Positions 30,325 through 42,449 of a stretch of DNA of 64,000 nucleotides are shown here, piece after piece (position 1 is the first letter of the stretch; every line of letters begins with the position of its first letter). Origin of the DNA: Bryopsis sp. KO-2023 (taxonomy: Eukaryota; Chlorophyta; Ulvophyceae; Bryopsidales; Bryopsidaceae); contig BSYQ01000004.1 in NCBI GenBank assembly GCA_030272585.1, forward strand, positions 4,774,001 to 4,838,000, written 5' to 3'. The notes under the pieces are model-generated. The model saw only the letters and a program-made list of their open reading frames with translations. It made no database searches and was not told the origin of the DNA. The position numbers and the translations under genes are program-made.

Positions 30325-31582
30325 TTCCCCTTCTCCTATTGTGGTTTGACAATTGTCTCTAGGGTTTCTCCCCTTGTTCTCTTTCTTTTTCTCATGTTTC
30401 ATGGATCACGAACGAGGTTTCTCTGTGTTCTTTTACTTGTGCTGATTTATTTAGTTGCATTGAGACCAAACAGGGGAAAGACCTAGCCCATCATTCAGCC
30501 AAACTGATTGCTAACTGATATCGAACTCAACTCTCAACAATTCAGCAGTAATTCTCTGCCCCATTCCAACAAAAGGGGGACAAAGACTTGATAGGGTTCC
30601 AGAACACAAGCCAATGCACAGTTCCTGCACCAACACACCGAAGGAAAAAAAAACAAAATACCGCCACCTAGTGATTCTCAACGAGACAGCCCTCCTTGTC
30701 GGGCGAAACGCACATTTCCAGAAAAAAACCCTCCATCCATGCACTGAATTTCCTGTAACTCAAATTGTGTCCATGTTCTTCCTGTTCAGCCCATCCCTTC
30801 CATTCTGAACACCACCTAACCCTCCCTGAGACACTTGAATTTGAATATTATAATCAAATTCCCAACCCACAACACACTGGTTGGTGCGTTCGTTCTATCC
30901 GTTGATAAAGCAAAGATTCATGTAGCAGAATGTTCATGATCTGGACCTCGCCCTTCTTTGCCTGGATACACACACGATATCACCTGCAAGGTTTCTTCTT
31001 TTCAACTTCAACCAGCCACAAGCAATGCCAAAAATTCAGCAACAGGTTGAAATGTCGAAACCCCTGACCAGGGGTTTGTTTCAAATTAGATCTCATCGAG
31101 AATGATCGTCCCTCAACTCCTCACATTAATGATATGAGCCTGCAGCTCTTCAAAAAAAACCCTTTTCATGAATTCACACCAATGTTTTGCACCGAATATA
31201 ACATCCCCTTCCTGAAAAAAGCATACCAACAAACCCAAGCAATTTCTTCCTTGCAAGTGGAGCAAGGAGTTTTCTTGACTCTACCTTTTTTTGTCAGCAT
31301 CAGTAGGAAATCTCGCTCAAGATCCATGCTACTGAATGGAACGATTCAGATTATCCTATCATCCTTCAGACCTTGTTAGATCTGGATTGAAAAAAAGAAC
31401 AAATTGTATTTGCATGACCCCTGGAGGAGAGGTGCACCATTTTGTAAGGGTTCTTGTCCGGTTTCCCTTAGGTAGTGAATTGACAAACCCCTCCAAAGTA
31501 AGAAAAAGGACAAAATTAAAAAAACAAAGGAAACCTAAAATAAATGCCTGTGTGATACATTTGCCAGTGGCACTCCACAGGC

Positions 31583-32022
31583 ACTTCTTAAAAAATAAAC
31601 AAACCCTCAGCCCTACCTCATATCACCACCTCCAAGCTCCCCCACAGTTGCCAATCCGCCAGCGTTGGTTTCTCCCGGTCGTCCGGTCGTCACAGGGAGA
31701 AAAGCAGGTTGGCGAGGAGGAGTTTCGAGCTTGGCGAGCTTCGGAACTCGTCGCCTGTCGTGGGGAGGAGTGTGAGGGTCTCCGCTGATGGCGCGTGGGC
31801 AGTGCGCACCGATAGAAAAGACGAGCGACGACGATGTCGGCGACGGGCAAACCACGACGCACGCGCGCGCGTACGTCTCATGCGTACGCAGGCGATCGAA
31901 CGAGAGGGAAAGACGGAAAGCAAGGGACGAAATCTGGAACAGAGGGGGAGTCGAACCTCCCTTCGACCACTTCTGTTTCCGAACGACATACAAACAGGCA
32001 CTCACTTCTTTCAGCACTCGCA

Positions 32023-32053
<31 letters not shown>

Positions 32054-32411
32054 TTCGCTCTTTCTAACGGAGTCCACCTGGCCTCAGTCTCGCCCGCGTT
32101 CGTTTCAGCAAAGAAAGCAGTGGGGAGATTGCGTCGCGCAATGAAAATGGTCGCGAGTGAGTCAGCTATTCGCAAATGACGCACCTGGGAGTAGGGCGGA
32201 CCGCGGTGCTCCGCCATCCCCGTTTTTTGACATCCCTGATGGGCGCACGCTACCCCCCTTTTTAGGACCACCAGATAACTCCGAAATGAGGTCGGCCTCA
32301 CTTTCTCAGCTCGAAAATCACGTAAATTCGCTACGAATTCGTAACGATAGTCGCGATTCGCTCGCACGTGGGCGAGTTGAGATGAGGATGAGTTCCGCGG
32401 TGGGGATGCTC
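31583..32411 (-). repeat. Right terminal inverted repeat of the transposon
   Basis: This is the inverted copy of 27635-28464. It ends in GGATGCTC followed by TAA. The right end is about 270 bp upstream of the CDCA7-like start codon. Confidence 0.9.
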
Positions 32412-32683
32412 TAAGCTCATTCTCCCCATGTCGGACATAGGAACAGTGTATGGCGGCCTTTGATGGCTTCACGATTTGCTTTTTTTCTGATTGCCTGCGT
32501 CAGCAATGACTGTCGCGATGTCGTCCATGTGGCATTTTCATTTCTGGCAGCCTGAATTTCTGTCATGGCGAGTCTCCCCACCATCGACCCCGTTTCGTGG
32601 TAACGTGCCGGTGCTGTAAAGGCGGAGAGTGCGTTCGACACAGCCGAGTGTGCAAGCTCGAGTTCCCTGTTCGGTTTGGGAAA

Positions 32684-34790
32684 ATGGTCGTCATGAGCGA
32701 TTTCGAAAGGGAGAGGGAGGAGCAAATCGAAAAAAACAACAGGGTGTTGATGGAGCTCGGCTTGCACGAGGTGGGTGGGAAGTAAGAATCCGCACAACCA
32801 CGAAGGAAAGCGACGGTGAATGGGAGGTTGGAATTCGTGGGTGACGCCGTGGTTTTGCATCGCATGTGAAGACGCTGGACCGCATGCAGTCCAATGAGCG
32901 CAAAAGGAAGAAAGCGAGACTCGACGAACGGCGGACTCGGCAGCGTGCCAAGCTTGAACTGCGACAACAGGAGCCGGTGAGGCAAAGTAGCAGACTTCGG
33001 GGGAAGGCCGCCCCATCGTACGATGAAAATCTACGCCCGAGGAACTCGCCCCGTGCCGCGAGGGTGAGGAAACCAGGTGCGACGGCATGCTCCCCGAACG
33101 GTTGAGAACCTGTCGGTTGCGACTCTCAAGATCAATTTCCAGCCTGAACCAAGTTTTTCCAGGTGGTTGTGGCTTTGCCTTTGCTTGAGCTGCTTGCGCG
33201 CATCCCACACTCCACTCCCCTTGCGTGATTTGTAACCGCTCCGTTTCGACGTCCGATGACGTCGCAAGGGAGTGCCGAGTACCTCCCCTAAGCTACTGCT
33301 CGAACCGCATCCTTCTTGTCTCGATAACACGTTTCAGCGTCCATCCAAGTTTTTTTTTGACGTCTTTCGATTTCGTTTTCTAAGATTTTCCCTTTCGTTT
33401 TCGTGCAGGGTTTGTGACGAACATCCACGAAGTATACACCATGGAGCAATACGAGAGTCTGGACACGTTTACGAAAGAGTGGGTGATGGGGATTGACGGT
33501 TACGATGGTGATAAGCGGGTGTACTCGAGCGAAGGCGCGACCTGTCATCAGTGTCGGCAAAAGACGCTGGGTAAACGGACGTCGTGCTCTGAATGCGGGA
33601 GCCATTACGGGATCTTCTGCGGCGATTGCCTGTGGGCGAGGTATGGGGCCAACTTGGACGAATTGCCGGAAGCCTGGAAGTGCCCATCCTGCAGGTATCA
33701 ACACGGTCCGCTTTTTCTCAACTAAATTTTTTCCTGACATGTTTCTTTCTGTTTTTTTTTTTTCCCTTTAGTAAGACACCTGGGATTTGTTTCTTTTTCT
33801 TTTTTTTCTTTTGCACCTGGGGAAGAAAACCAAACCGATAGTTAAAGAAACTGTGGAAATGAGCGATGGGGTGTGTGTGTGTGCTGTGTTTGGCAGGGGC
33901 ATTTGCAACTGCAGTATTTGCAGGAATAGAAAGGGTTGGGCTCCTACTGGACAACTTTACTGGCATGTGAAAAGCGAGGGTTATGCTTCGGTGGCGCACT
34001 ACATCGTGGCGAATCACTTGGAACAGGTGGCCAAAAATCGATAAAAAGAACAAGAAGAAGAAGAAAATATATGGATACTTTTTTTTTTGAAGGAATCGAA
34101 AACAAGAGAAAGAAGAAAATTTTATGAAATAAAACGTGGAAAACAATGATATTTGTGAAAGAAGGAGAACTGCAAAAGAGCCGACAGGGATGTTTTTTGT
34201 TGTATGTTTATTACGAGTTTTTTTTTTGTTTCAACTGTGTATCCTCGGTGTCATATTTGTGTGCAAAAAAAATAAATCCTTTTTGTTTTCTTTTTTTGTT
34301 TTGGTTTGTCGATTACTTTCCACGTGGGAATGTAAATTTATATTTTCATGCTGTTTTTTTCATGCTTTTTTCTGTGTGGCTGTGTGCGAATTTCTGATGG
34401 ATGCTTGACTCAAATTTCCATTTATGTTTCAGCCCCAAAAAGGTGAATCAGTGAAGGCCAAACCCGAAAAACCACAGGCTACGAAAAAGGATGTAAGTCA
34501 TTTTCTTCAATAGTCTGAAACCTGTGTTTTAGAAAACCCTTTCAACTCTGCTTTTCTTTTTTTGATTTTTTTTGGAATGAGTTTGCATTAAGGTTAAAAA
34601 AATCACGTTTTTGGTATGCAAGTGGCTGGTGTGGGTTTGCATTTGATTGGCCGAGTGTAAAGATATATGCATGATGAGGTGCCGGTGCTAACTGTAGTTT
34701 ATTTTGTTTTTTGTTTTTTTCTATTTCTAGGCCGAACCCGATCCAAGCAACACAACGAGGAGGTCGGCTCGATTGGCGACGAGGAAATAG
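32684..34790 (+). CDS. CDCA7-type zinc-finger protein (zf-4CXXC_R1 domain)
   Basis: CDCA7-family proteins are nuclear partners of the HELLS/DDM1 chromatin remodeller and support DNA methylation. Six exons were placed: 32684-32770, 32872-33076, 33409-33694, 33897-34026, 34433-34492 and 34731-34790. Phase closes and gives 275 aa. The N-terminus is charged and includes RQSSRLRGK. The cysteine-rich domain starts with CHQCRQKTLGKRTSC (C143) and continues through FCGDCLWARYG, WKCPSCR and GICNCSICRNRKGWAPTGQL (about residue 196). The spacing fits the CDCA7 family, with a slightly shorter second CxxC loop. The C-terminus TTRRSARLATRK is basic and could be a nuclear signal. Exon 33897 can also read through to a TAA at 34042-34044, giving a shorter form. 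The second in-frame ATG at 32693 is an alternative start. Confidence 0.88.
34128..34133 (+). promoter_or_regulatory. Possible polyadenylation signal AATAAA for the short CDCA7-like form
   Basis: AATAAA lies about 84 bp after the alternative stop at 34042-34044 and inside the intron of the long form. That position would suit alternative polyadenylation. Confidence 0.3.
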
Positions 34791-35537
34791 GGCTGCTTTT
34801 TTTTTTTTCAACTGAGATTCGTGTCGTATTTTTTGGCTTTCAAATTGCAGGGTGTTCTGTTTTGGTTTTACAATGGAGGGAAGAAAAGCAAAAAAAAAAA
34901 TCTGTATCTTTTGGGGGAATGAAAACTTTTTTCTTTTTCAAACGAGATCGCTGGGGGATATCTTCGTAAAAATTGTAGTCTTTTTGTAACATTTTTTTTT
35001 TTTACTTCTTTTGTTTTTTTCTGGAAAGCAAATGAAAGCATTGGTTTTTTGCTCGAGGCAACGCCAACTCATATTGCTTATCTTCACACGTATGCGTATT
35101 TACTTTCGACATGTAAAAAATCGAAAGCAATAATCGATCCAGAAAGGGTTTTGACTCTCCCCGGCTCTTCCTGCCAAACACTCATTTTCAAGAAAGATTC
35201 TGTGACCCTTTGCTGCATATATGAGTTCCCACTCCCCCCCCAAAAAAAAAATAAAATATAAAATATATATATATGTTTTTATTTTATTTTATACAAAACA
35301 ATATAGAAAAAGGGCATCTCATCCACACCAGAATGAGCAGCATGGCTGGATGTGCTTGGTGTTTTTCGTTTTTCGGGTCCTCCCCCCGAAAAGTAACAAA
35401 TTTCAAATCTGGAGGGAAGATTTAACGTCTGTTGGGCTCCGCAAGAATACTCTTTTCACGCTTTTTTTTATTCCAGCCCGTTTTGGGGAGCGCGCGCTCG
35501 GATCGACACGCTTCACGACGTGCAACGCTCCAACACG
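34791..35537. other. Intergenic region, no gene recognised
   Basis: T-rich 3' flank of the CDCA7-like gene, followed by a short GC-richer leader directly upstream of the translocator ATG. Confidence 0.45.
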
Positions 35538-38500
35538 ATGATCTCTTCCCAGGCATTCGCGCCAGTTTCGCTCAGCACCCAAGGGCTGGGCCGTCGCGCA
35601 GTCTCACAATACCCCGCGAGAGTTTTTCACGTCAAGGTGCGCTCTTCCCTCCCCTTGACCTTTTGACCCCAACTCCTCGCATCGATCGTTTTGCTCGCCG
35701 AACTAGCCCGTTCGTAGCGAGATTTCCACAGAACTCGAGCTTTGATCGTTGAAAAAAAGATCTGGATCCTGTTTTTTTTCTTTCACGCAGGGTGGTGTTC
35801 GATCGCTCGGATGCTCCGGGCCCCTCCGACTCAGACATTTCACTCCTCCTGTGGTCGAGCGCGTTCCCGACGCACCCGTCGTTCGCGCTGCCGCGGACGC
35901 CGATCCTCTCGAGGGGTGAGCACAACCTTCCTTGAAAAGAAAAGAAATCTTTTGCGAGGGGGGAAAAGATAGAGACCCGTTGCTTCTGAATCCCTAGCGC
36001 ATTGGGTTTTTTTTCGATCGACCAGAGACCTCTTGTTGAGCGCCCTTTTGTCGAGCCATCGTGATGAGTCGTTCGGGGATAATACCCCCGGTCGGTTACG
36101 TTGCCGGTGTAAAAGGAGGGTTTTCGGTCAATAGCTAGAGGAAAAAAAAAATAGGGTTAAAAGGAAGTATTTGGCATATGCTGTCGAATCATCATGGTAC
36201 ATCTCATACCAAGTTGAAATTTGAACAAAACAGAGGAGAGCTTTCGCCCCTGCTGTAGTGTTGGGTCTTTTCTTTTTCTCCCTTTCGGTCAAAAAGTTGA
36301 TCAAAATGGACTTCAGAGAGATGAGGTCTAGGCAGGGTTTGATGGGCAGCGTACCCAGCATGTCCATTTCCTTGAAACAAACAAGAAAAAAGTGTGTGCA
36401 TATGTTTAGGGGCACCATCACAGGGGGAAAAAATAATATGTATATTTATTTGCATATGAAAAAAAAACATTGAATGAAAAATGCTGTACATTTATGCTAT
36501 GATTTGGGTTCGATCAGTGACTATAATTTTATTTTTTTTCCCTCTGTGTCTCTTTCTTCTTTGTCTTTTTCTGTCCCCTTGTGAAATCTCGTTTTCTTTG
36601 GAGCATTTTCTCAATTCGCATTGTTTGTTTTTTTCTTCTTTTTTTCTTTTGAAAATCCATCAAACAGGTCAGTGGCTAAGGTGGTGGGTGCCGGTGCTGC
36701 TCCCACGGTCGTGACAGGAACTTTCATCGCTTTGTGGTGAGGCCTCATTTTACTTTTTTTTTTCGCCTCCCATGAGATAAGAGTGAGATTATATTTGTGT
36801 TGTGGAAAAAGAGTGAGATTATATTTGTCTTGTGGAAAAAAGTGAAAATGAGAGTGAGAATCGGAACTGTTGACCCACATGCACCTCTATTTTTTTTTCC
36901 AAATTGTCGTGGGGTCTGTTCGAGATTCATACCAGGGGGATAAATGATTCTGATTTTTTTTTTTGTTCAACTGTAATATATATATATAATCGAATCGAAA
37001 TTTTTCTTACAAGGCCAATAGTAAGGCCAAGTGCAGCCCGTTCACAGATTTGAGTTATGGGCCGACTCAGAAGTAAACCACCATTCCATCCCATATGTCC
37101 ATATCTAGCTGAAAAAAAAATAAAAAAATAGAAAGAAGCAACTTGTTCCGAAACCTCCACAAAAACCGTTTAAAACTCTAATATAAAGAGTGACGTTTCG
37201 TGCGTCGCTTGTGTCGATGAACGTTTTTTCTTCTTCTTTTCTTTTCTTAGGTATGCAGTGAACGTGGCGTTCAACCTCACCAACAAGTCCATCTACAAGT
37301 TCTTCCCTTATCCTTGGACCGTTTCCACGATTCACGTTTTGGTCGGAACGATCTACTGCGGGGCTGTCTACTTGTTGGGTGCCAAGAAAGCTTCCTTCGG
37401 AAGGGTGAGTTTTTGTTTCGTTTTTTATGGACATTCCCTATGTCTGTCCGTCATGTGGGTCGAATGCATATGCTGCTCGACCCCCCTTCCCCCCCCCCCA
37501 AAAAAAAAAAAAAAAATTATAAGAGAAAAAAAATACCGAAAAAATCAAGGTAGAATTCGTTTGGATCCTGATGGCAAAAAGAGCGAAACACACGAAAAAA
37601 AACAAATAGAAAAACTTCAAAAAAAAATGTTGAGATCGAAAAACGAAAAAGGTGGGGGGAAGAAGAGCATCAAGAAACCAGGAAACAAGGAAATGAATCG
37701 CTGTTTAAAAAACAAAACAAAAAAAACTTGAGATGTTGGCGATCGATAGATGATCTTATACTCGAAGGCAAGACGCCACCCCCATTAACTCGATTTTGAA
37801 ATTCTTTTTTTCCTTTTTTCCTGCAGCCCATCAACGGGGAAGAGTTTCGAAAAATCTCGGGAGCTGCCGTGATGCACGCTCTGGGTCACATCGCTGCCAA
37901 CGTGTCCTTCGCAGCCGTCGCCATTTCGCTCAGTCACACGGTCAAAACCTTGGAGCCGGCGTTCAATTGCTTGCTGTCTTTCCTCATTATGGGGAAGGGC
38001 ACTCCCCTGCCAGTCATCGCCACCCTCGTCCCGATCATAGTAAGAAGCGGAATGTGTGTATCTAAAATGTTTGTTGATTTCGGGTAATTTGCCTTGGTTT
38101 TTTTTTCCCAACCCCATTTCTTGGAGCTGGAAAAGTGATGGCTTTTGATTTTTTTTTTTTTCTCCGCTGCGTATAGGGTGGTGTGGGTATGGCATGTGCT
38201 GCTGAGCTGTCGTTCAACTGGTTGGGTTTCTTGAGTGCAATGGCTTCCAACCTGACGTTCGGCTTCAGGGCTGTTTGGGGAAAGAGGTGAAGTTGAAAAA
38301 AAATAATCGACGACCGAGTGGTTGATCAAAAACGAATACGATCAATTCCACAGAAAAATGCACCTTCCCCATTGAAAGAAATCCACCCAGAGGAAGGGGG
38401 GAAAAACTCCACATGCCCATAAATACAGGCGTGAAAAAAAAATCAATTGTTAACAAGAAAAACAACAGCAAGATGGTCTGTTTCATGGCCAGAAATAGAG

Positions 38501-39717
38501 CACAAAAAAAAAGATAAATAGAGGGGAAGGCACACAGCTGAGATCGAATCGCTGTGTCCTGAAAACAAAAAAAATTGGTGAAAAGAAAGAAACCATGGTG
38601 CCAAAGAGAGAAGGTTTTAGAATAGATAAATGATGACTATTATTTTTTTCGTTTTTTTCGTTTTTTCCTGAAACCATCACGACCTGACGGTATTTTCTTT
38701 TTCCCCGCCTAAACCCATGTAAAGCTCCAGTTTTTACAAAAAAAATCGTTCTATTATCCAAAAAAAAACTTTCAGAAAGGTTTTCCTGGCTGTTCAAACA
38801 AGACCCCCTCCCTTACAATCAATTCACGTCCTAATTTTTTTTTTCACCCACCCCGCTGAAAATTTCTATTTTTATTTAGTTATTTATATTTTTTTCTGCA
38901 ACTGCAGGGCGATTGCAACGATCGATAACTTGGACAGCACGGCTGTGTATGCGTACACGACCTTGATTTCCTTGATGATTTGCTTGCCTTTGGGGCTCAT
39001 CGTGGAGGGGCCCACTTTGATGACCGGGGCCAAGGCCGCCATTGAGCAAGTCGGTGCCAGACATTTCTACACCAGTTTGGCTTCCGTCGGTCTGTTCTAT
39101 CATCTCTATAATCAGGTAAGGGGGGATATCAGTCATGCAAGTGGGTAGGTGGGTGGGTTTTTGTTTTTTTTTGTTGCTTCTTCTGGTCGCTTTTTAGTTT
39201 TACTATCCCTGAGAATATGGAAAGTATGGAAATGATGCATGTGTATTTTATTTATTTGTTTATTTTGTCGATTTTTTTTTTTTTTGGGGGGGGGGGAGAG
39301 GGACCTTGGTGATGTGCATGTTAATATTGGGTGGGTCTGCGAAAAAATTTGCCCACTTCATACGGAAAAAAAATAAATCTATATAAAGACAGTTCGAAAA
39401 AAAGAAAATTGTTTTTTTTTTTTTAAACAGTTTTATATTTGTTTGTTTTTTTTTGTGCATTTCTTCAGTTCGCTTTTAACACCCTGCAACGGGTGAACCC
39501 CGTTTCTCATGGAGTGTGCAACGTGGTGAAGCGTATCGTCATTATTGGGACCTCCGTGGTGTTTTTCGGAAACGTGCTGACTGCCCAGACAAAAATCGGA
39601 ACCTGTGTGGCCCTTTTCGGAACCTATCTTTACGTGGAAGCCACCAAGAGGTTCAAACCAAAACCACAGGAGCCAGAAGCCCCAGTCACCACCACCACTT
39701 CCCCATCCGCGGCGTAA
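35538..39717 (+). CDS. Plastid triose-phosphate/phosphate translocator (pPT/TPT family)
   Basis: The protein exchanges triose phosphates for inorganic phosphate across the inner plastid envelope and exports fixed carbon. Eight exons were placed: 35538-35636, 35791-35915, 36668-36736, 37251-37404, 37827-38039, 38177-38286, 38908-39115 and 39469-39717. Phase closes and gives 408 aa. The first two exons encode an Arg/Ser/Ala-rich presequence ending around VVRAAADADP, which resembles a primary-plastid transit peptide. The carrier follows with FIALWYAVNVAFNLTNKSIY, PYPWTVSTIHVLVG, HALGHIAANVSFAAVAISLS, KTLEPAFNCLLS, AAELSFNWLGFLSAM, LDSTAVYAYTTLISLMICLP and FYHLYNQ. Substrate class within the family (TPT, PPT, GPT) cannot be fixed from sequence alone, but similarity is greatest to TPT. 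Confidence 0.92.
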
Positions 39718-41846
39718 ATTTAGAATGAAAATTGGATAATAAACATTACTGAAAAAAAAGAAACAGGGAGGAAAAGAGAGGAGAAGAAAAAAAAAAGAGG
39801 GAGAAAAAAGGAAATTTAAAACGTGCGTGTGTGTGTGTGTCCATCGATCTGTTTTGTTTTTGTTTTCTCGTCTTTTTAAGTTTCGATGTTTTCTGGTGCC
39901 CTCGAAAAAAAAAAAAGAGTGAGGGAGAAAGAGTGAGGAAAAAAAGAGAGAAAACAAGGTTAATGAAAAAAAAGTGCATCATCGTCTGTCGGTCTTCTTT
40001 TTTTTTTTTTTTGGAGTGGGTTTTTTGTGCAGAATTTTGTTTTCACGTAGTGTGTTTGTGTTTTTCATCTCCTTCGTTTTCATACCGGGATCGGAGTTTT
40101 TGTTTTGTTTTGGGTTTTTTTTTTGTGGTTTTTTTCTTGTGTGTGTGTGTGGTTTTGTTTTCGAGGGGGGCGAAAAAAAAAGAAAAAGAATTAAATCCTG
40201 ATGGTGCACAGAATACTTTAGCAAAAAAAAGAAAAAGGAGAAGAAAAAAAAAAGGTGGAAAAAAAAATTCCCTTTCGTGGTGGGGGGTCTTGACAGACCG
40301 ACATCGCTGCAATTTATTTTTACGGATCATAATGGTTTTTGATTGTGTTACGTTTTCAACGAATATATGTATCTACGAATTCCTTTCGATGAGATGGAAC
40401 GGTGCAACATAGAAAAAAAAAGGGGAAAAAAAAAGGATTATGTGGGCAACTGGAGGTTTTTGTTTTCGGGGGGGGGGGGGGAAGGATGGAATGTGGGTTG
40501 CTTGAAAAAAAAAAGAAGCCGAGGAATGTGGAATTGGGGGATTTAAAAGAAAAGAGAAATGTGAAGAGACAATTTGAAGATGCTTGCTTCTCAAAGAAAA
40601 CCAGTCCAACAAATATAGAATAAACTGTACTTCCGCTTTTTCACTGTGTTCGCTTTTTCGACATGGGAATGTTTTCACACATCAGCAAATCTTTGGCGGA
40701 GAACCTCTCCACTCTAGACCCAGAAACCCCTCAATACGAGTCCATCCACTGAATGGAAGCAACAGTGTCGGTGCTTTTATAGGCACGTCACCATAATTAT
40801 GGTGTTCAACGAAAAGTTTGATACTGTAATATTTTGCATGAGTTGTGATTCCTCCCCCCTCCCCCCGGAAAAAGATGATCATTTGTGCAATCGGTTTCTC
40901 ACAGAAATCTGGCATGGATGATATCTGAATGGAAGGGATTCATCCATACAAAAAAATTAGCATGGCTGGTAGGATGGTGTTTGAATGTTGCTCTCTTTCT
41001 AAGAAAAGAGAAAGAGAGAATATTTCATGTTGAATGTTGATCGCATCTCAGTGGAAGGGGATCTTGATCTACCTATCAGGGAGCCATCGTTTTTGTGCTT
41101 TTCGAACAGAAGATGTTCAACCGGCGGGGGCCATATCATTTGTGCAGTTTTAAAGTGAGTTTTTCGACACAGTTGCTTCTCGACAAGCGGATTGTGACCT
41201 TAAAAAAAAGGTGTTCTCATACAGATGGTACATAATTTATCCTTGCGCCAAGCTAACATCCAGTCAACCCATAAACATAAAAATGGGCACTGTTACTTCG
41301 GCCATACATCCAACAACATATCGAAGCTTACAGAAAGACCTGGATACAACCAAGAAGAAGACTATGTCCTTGCTGCCAAGATCCGATCTGTACTATAAAT
41401 TATCTCATTCAATTGGGTCATTCAATTGACACATCAGCACATTAACAGTAGTGAACAGGCCATTGGGGACTTTCAGATTCGGTGTAAAAATATCAATTTA
41501 TTTGCAGAAAAAATAAACACCCAAAAACCGCTACCTCGTCTGTAAGAATTGCTTCCCCTCCCCAGAATTGGTTGGCCCCCAGCTCGAAATCGAAGTTTGT
41601 TATTTCAAGCAGCGGAACTTGCTCCATTTGCTGCAGCCCTTTCACCATTTCCCTAATGAATTGTTTGTATTCTCATACCTTGTCATACCGGTGGTCGAAG
41701 CATGATATTATTTTTCTTATTGTTTTATTTTATCTTTTTTTAATATCGTTGGTTTTTTATTGCAGAAAATTATTTTAAATTGATCTTCTTTTACTAATTC
41801 TTCAAAATAAAATTAGGGGGAAATTGGAATGAAAGAAATTATGCTT
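39718..41846. other. Intergenic region with low-complexity sequence and a repeat copy
   Basis: AATAAA at 39738-39743 lies 21 bp after the translocator stop and may be its polyadenylation signal. The rest is T-, G- and A-run rich up to about 40.5 kb, then carries the second copy of a dispersed repeat. I see no reliable gene. Confidence 0.5.
40493..40648 (+). repeat. Dispersed repeat, copy 2 of about 150 bp
   Basis: This copy shares ordered blocks with the minus strand of 16030-16172, including GTGGAATTGGGGGATTTAAA and CTTCCGCTTTTTCACTGT. It has about 20 extra bases between CTCAAAGAA and AATAAACT. Confidence 0.75.
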
Positions 41847-41990
41847 TGTTGGATTGGGGAAAACGAGAAGGTTACAAAAGACAAACAAACAACCGAGTGT
41901 TCACCCTATATCCTAAAACTGGTGGACAGATCTGTACTACAAACCCAGATCTGTACTATAAAGCCTCACTTCGATTGGGTCGTTCCAACA
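41847..41990 (-). repeat. Long terminal repeat, 3' copy in element orientation
   Basis: Begins TGTTGGATTGGGG and ends GTCGTTCCAACA. It appears nearly identical to 43993-44136. Confidence 0.75.
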
Positions 41991-42158
41991 CGCTTCACGG
42001 CGCATAAAACTCCGACCCTTGAACTCTGTTCAAGTTTCCCCACAATGAAATGCGTGGTGGGCCCATATATTTTTTTTTCGTGACTGGGTGATACTCATCC
42101 ACAGTCCCAACTTCCCCTGTTTGAAATGAACCAAATGAAAACAATTTTAACAAACAAA

Positions 42159-42302
42159 CCTAGCTCTCCCTCACGGCCATTCTGGCGTCACGAATCGTCT
42201 TACTGCAACGGACGACTTACTGCGAACCGAATCGTCTGACAGCGTTCCGGAGTTCTTACTGCGACCGAATTGGCTTTCAGGTCGTGTCAGAGGTCACCAG
42301 GG
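42159..42302. repeat. Internal 144-bp direct repeat, copy 1
   Basis: Runs from CCTAGCTCTCCCTCACGG to GTCAGAGGTCACCAGGG and matches 43593-43736 essentially base for base. It contains three variants of CTTACTGCRAMSG and two of GAATCGTCT, so it is itself built from short sub-repeats. Confidence 0.9.
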
Positions 42303-42449
42303 AGCTCGATAAAATGTATCGTCCTTGCCAATGGTTGTTCCTGTAGGGAAGGATCTTTTACGTCGTGGTACACGCACGACGGGTCTTCTTGCTTCCGAGA
42401 AGAGTGCTTGGCGGTCACACTTCTCCACGCCTGCGTCCATACTAGGGAT

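Larger units (their letters stand above)
27635..32411. mobile_element. Palindromic PIF/Harbinger-type transposon with 830-bp terminal inverted repeats
   Basis: The ends are GAGCATCCCCACCGCGG and its reverse complement, flanked by a TAA duplication on both sides (27632-27634 and 32412-32414). A 3-bp TWA duplication and GAGCATC-type ends are known from PIF/Harbinger elements of plants. The left arm (27635-28464) and right arm (31583-32411) are inverted copies. The reading frames at 27970-28434 (+) and 31613-32077 (-) translate identically. A second inverted repeat occupies the centre (29634-30324), and an intermediate block is also inverted (29091-29125 with 31312-31347). No transposase frame is visible, so the element is non-autonomous. 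A decayed ankyrin-like exon lies in the left half. Confidence 0.85.
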
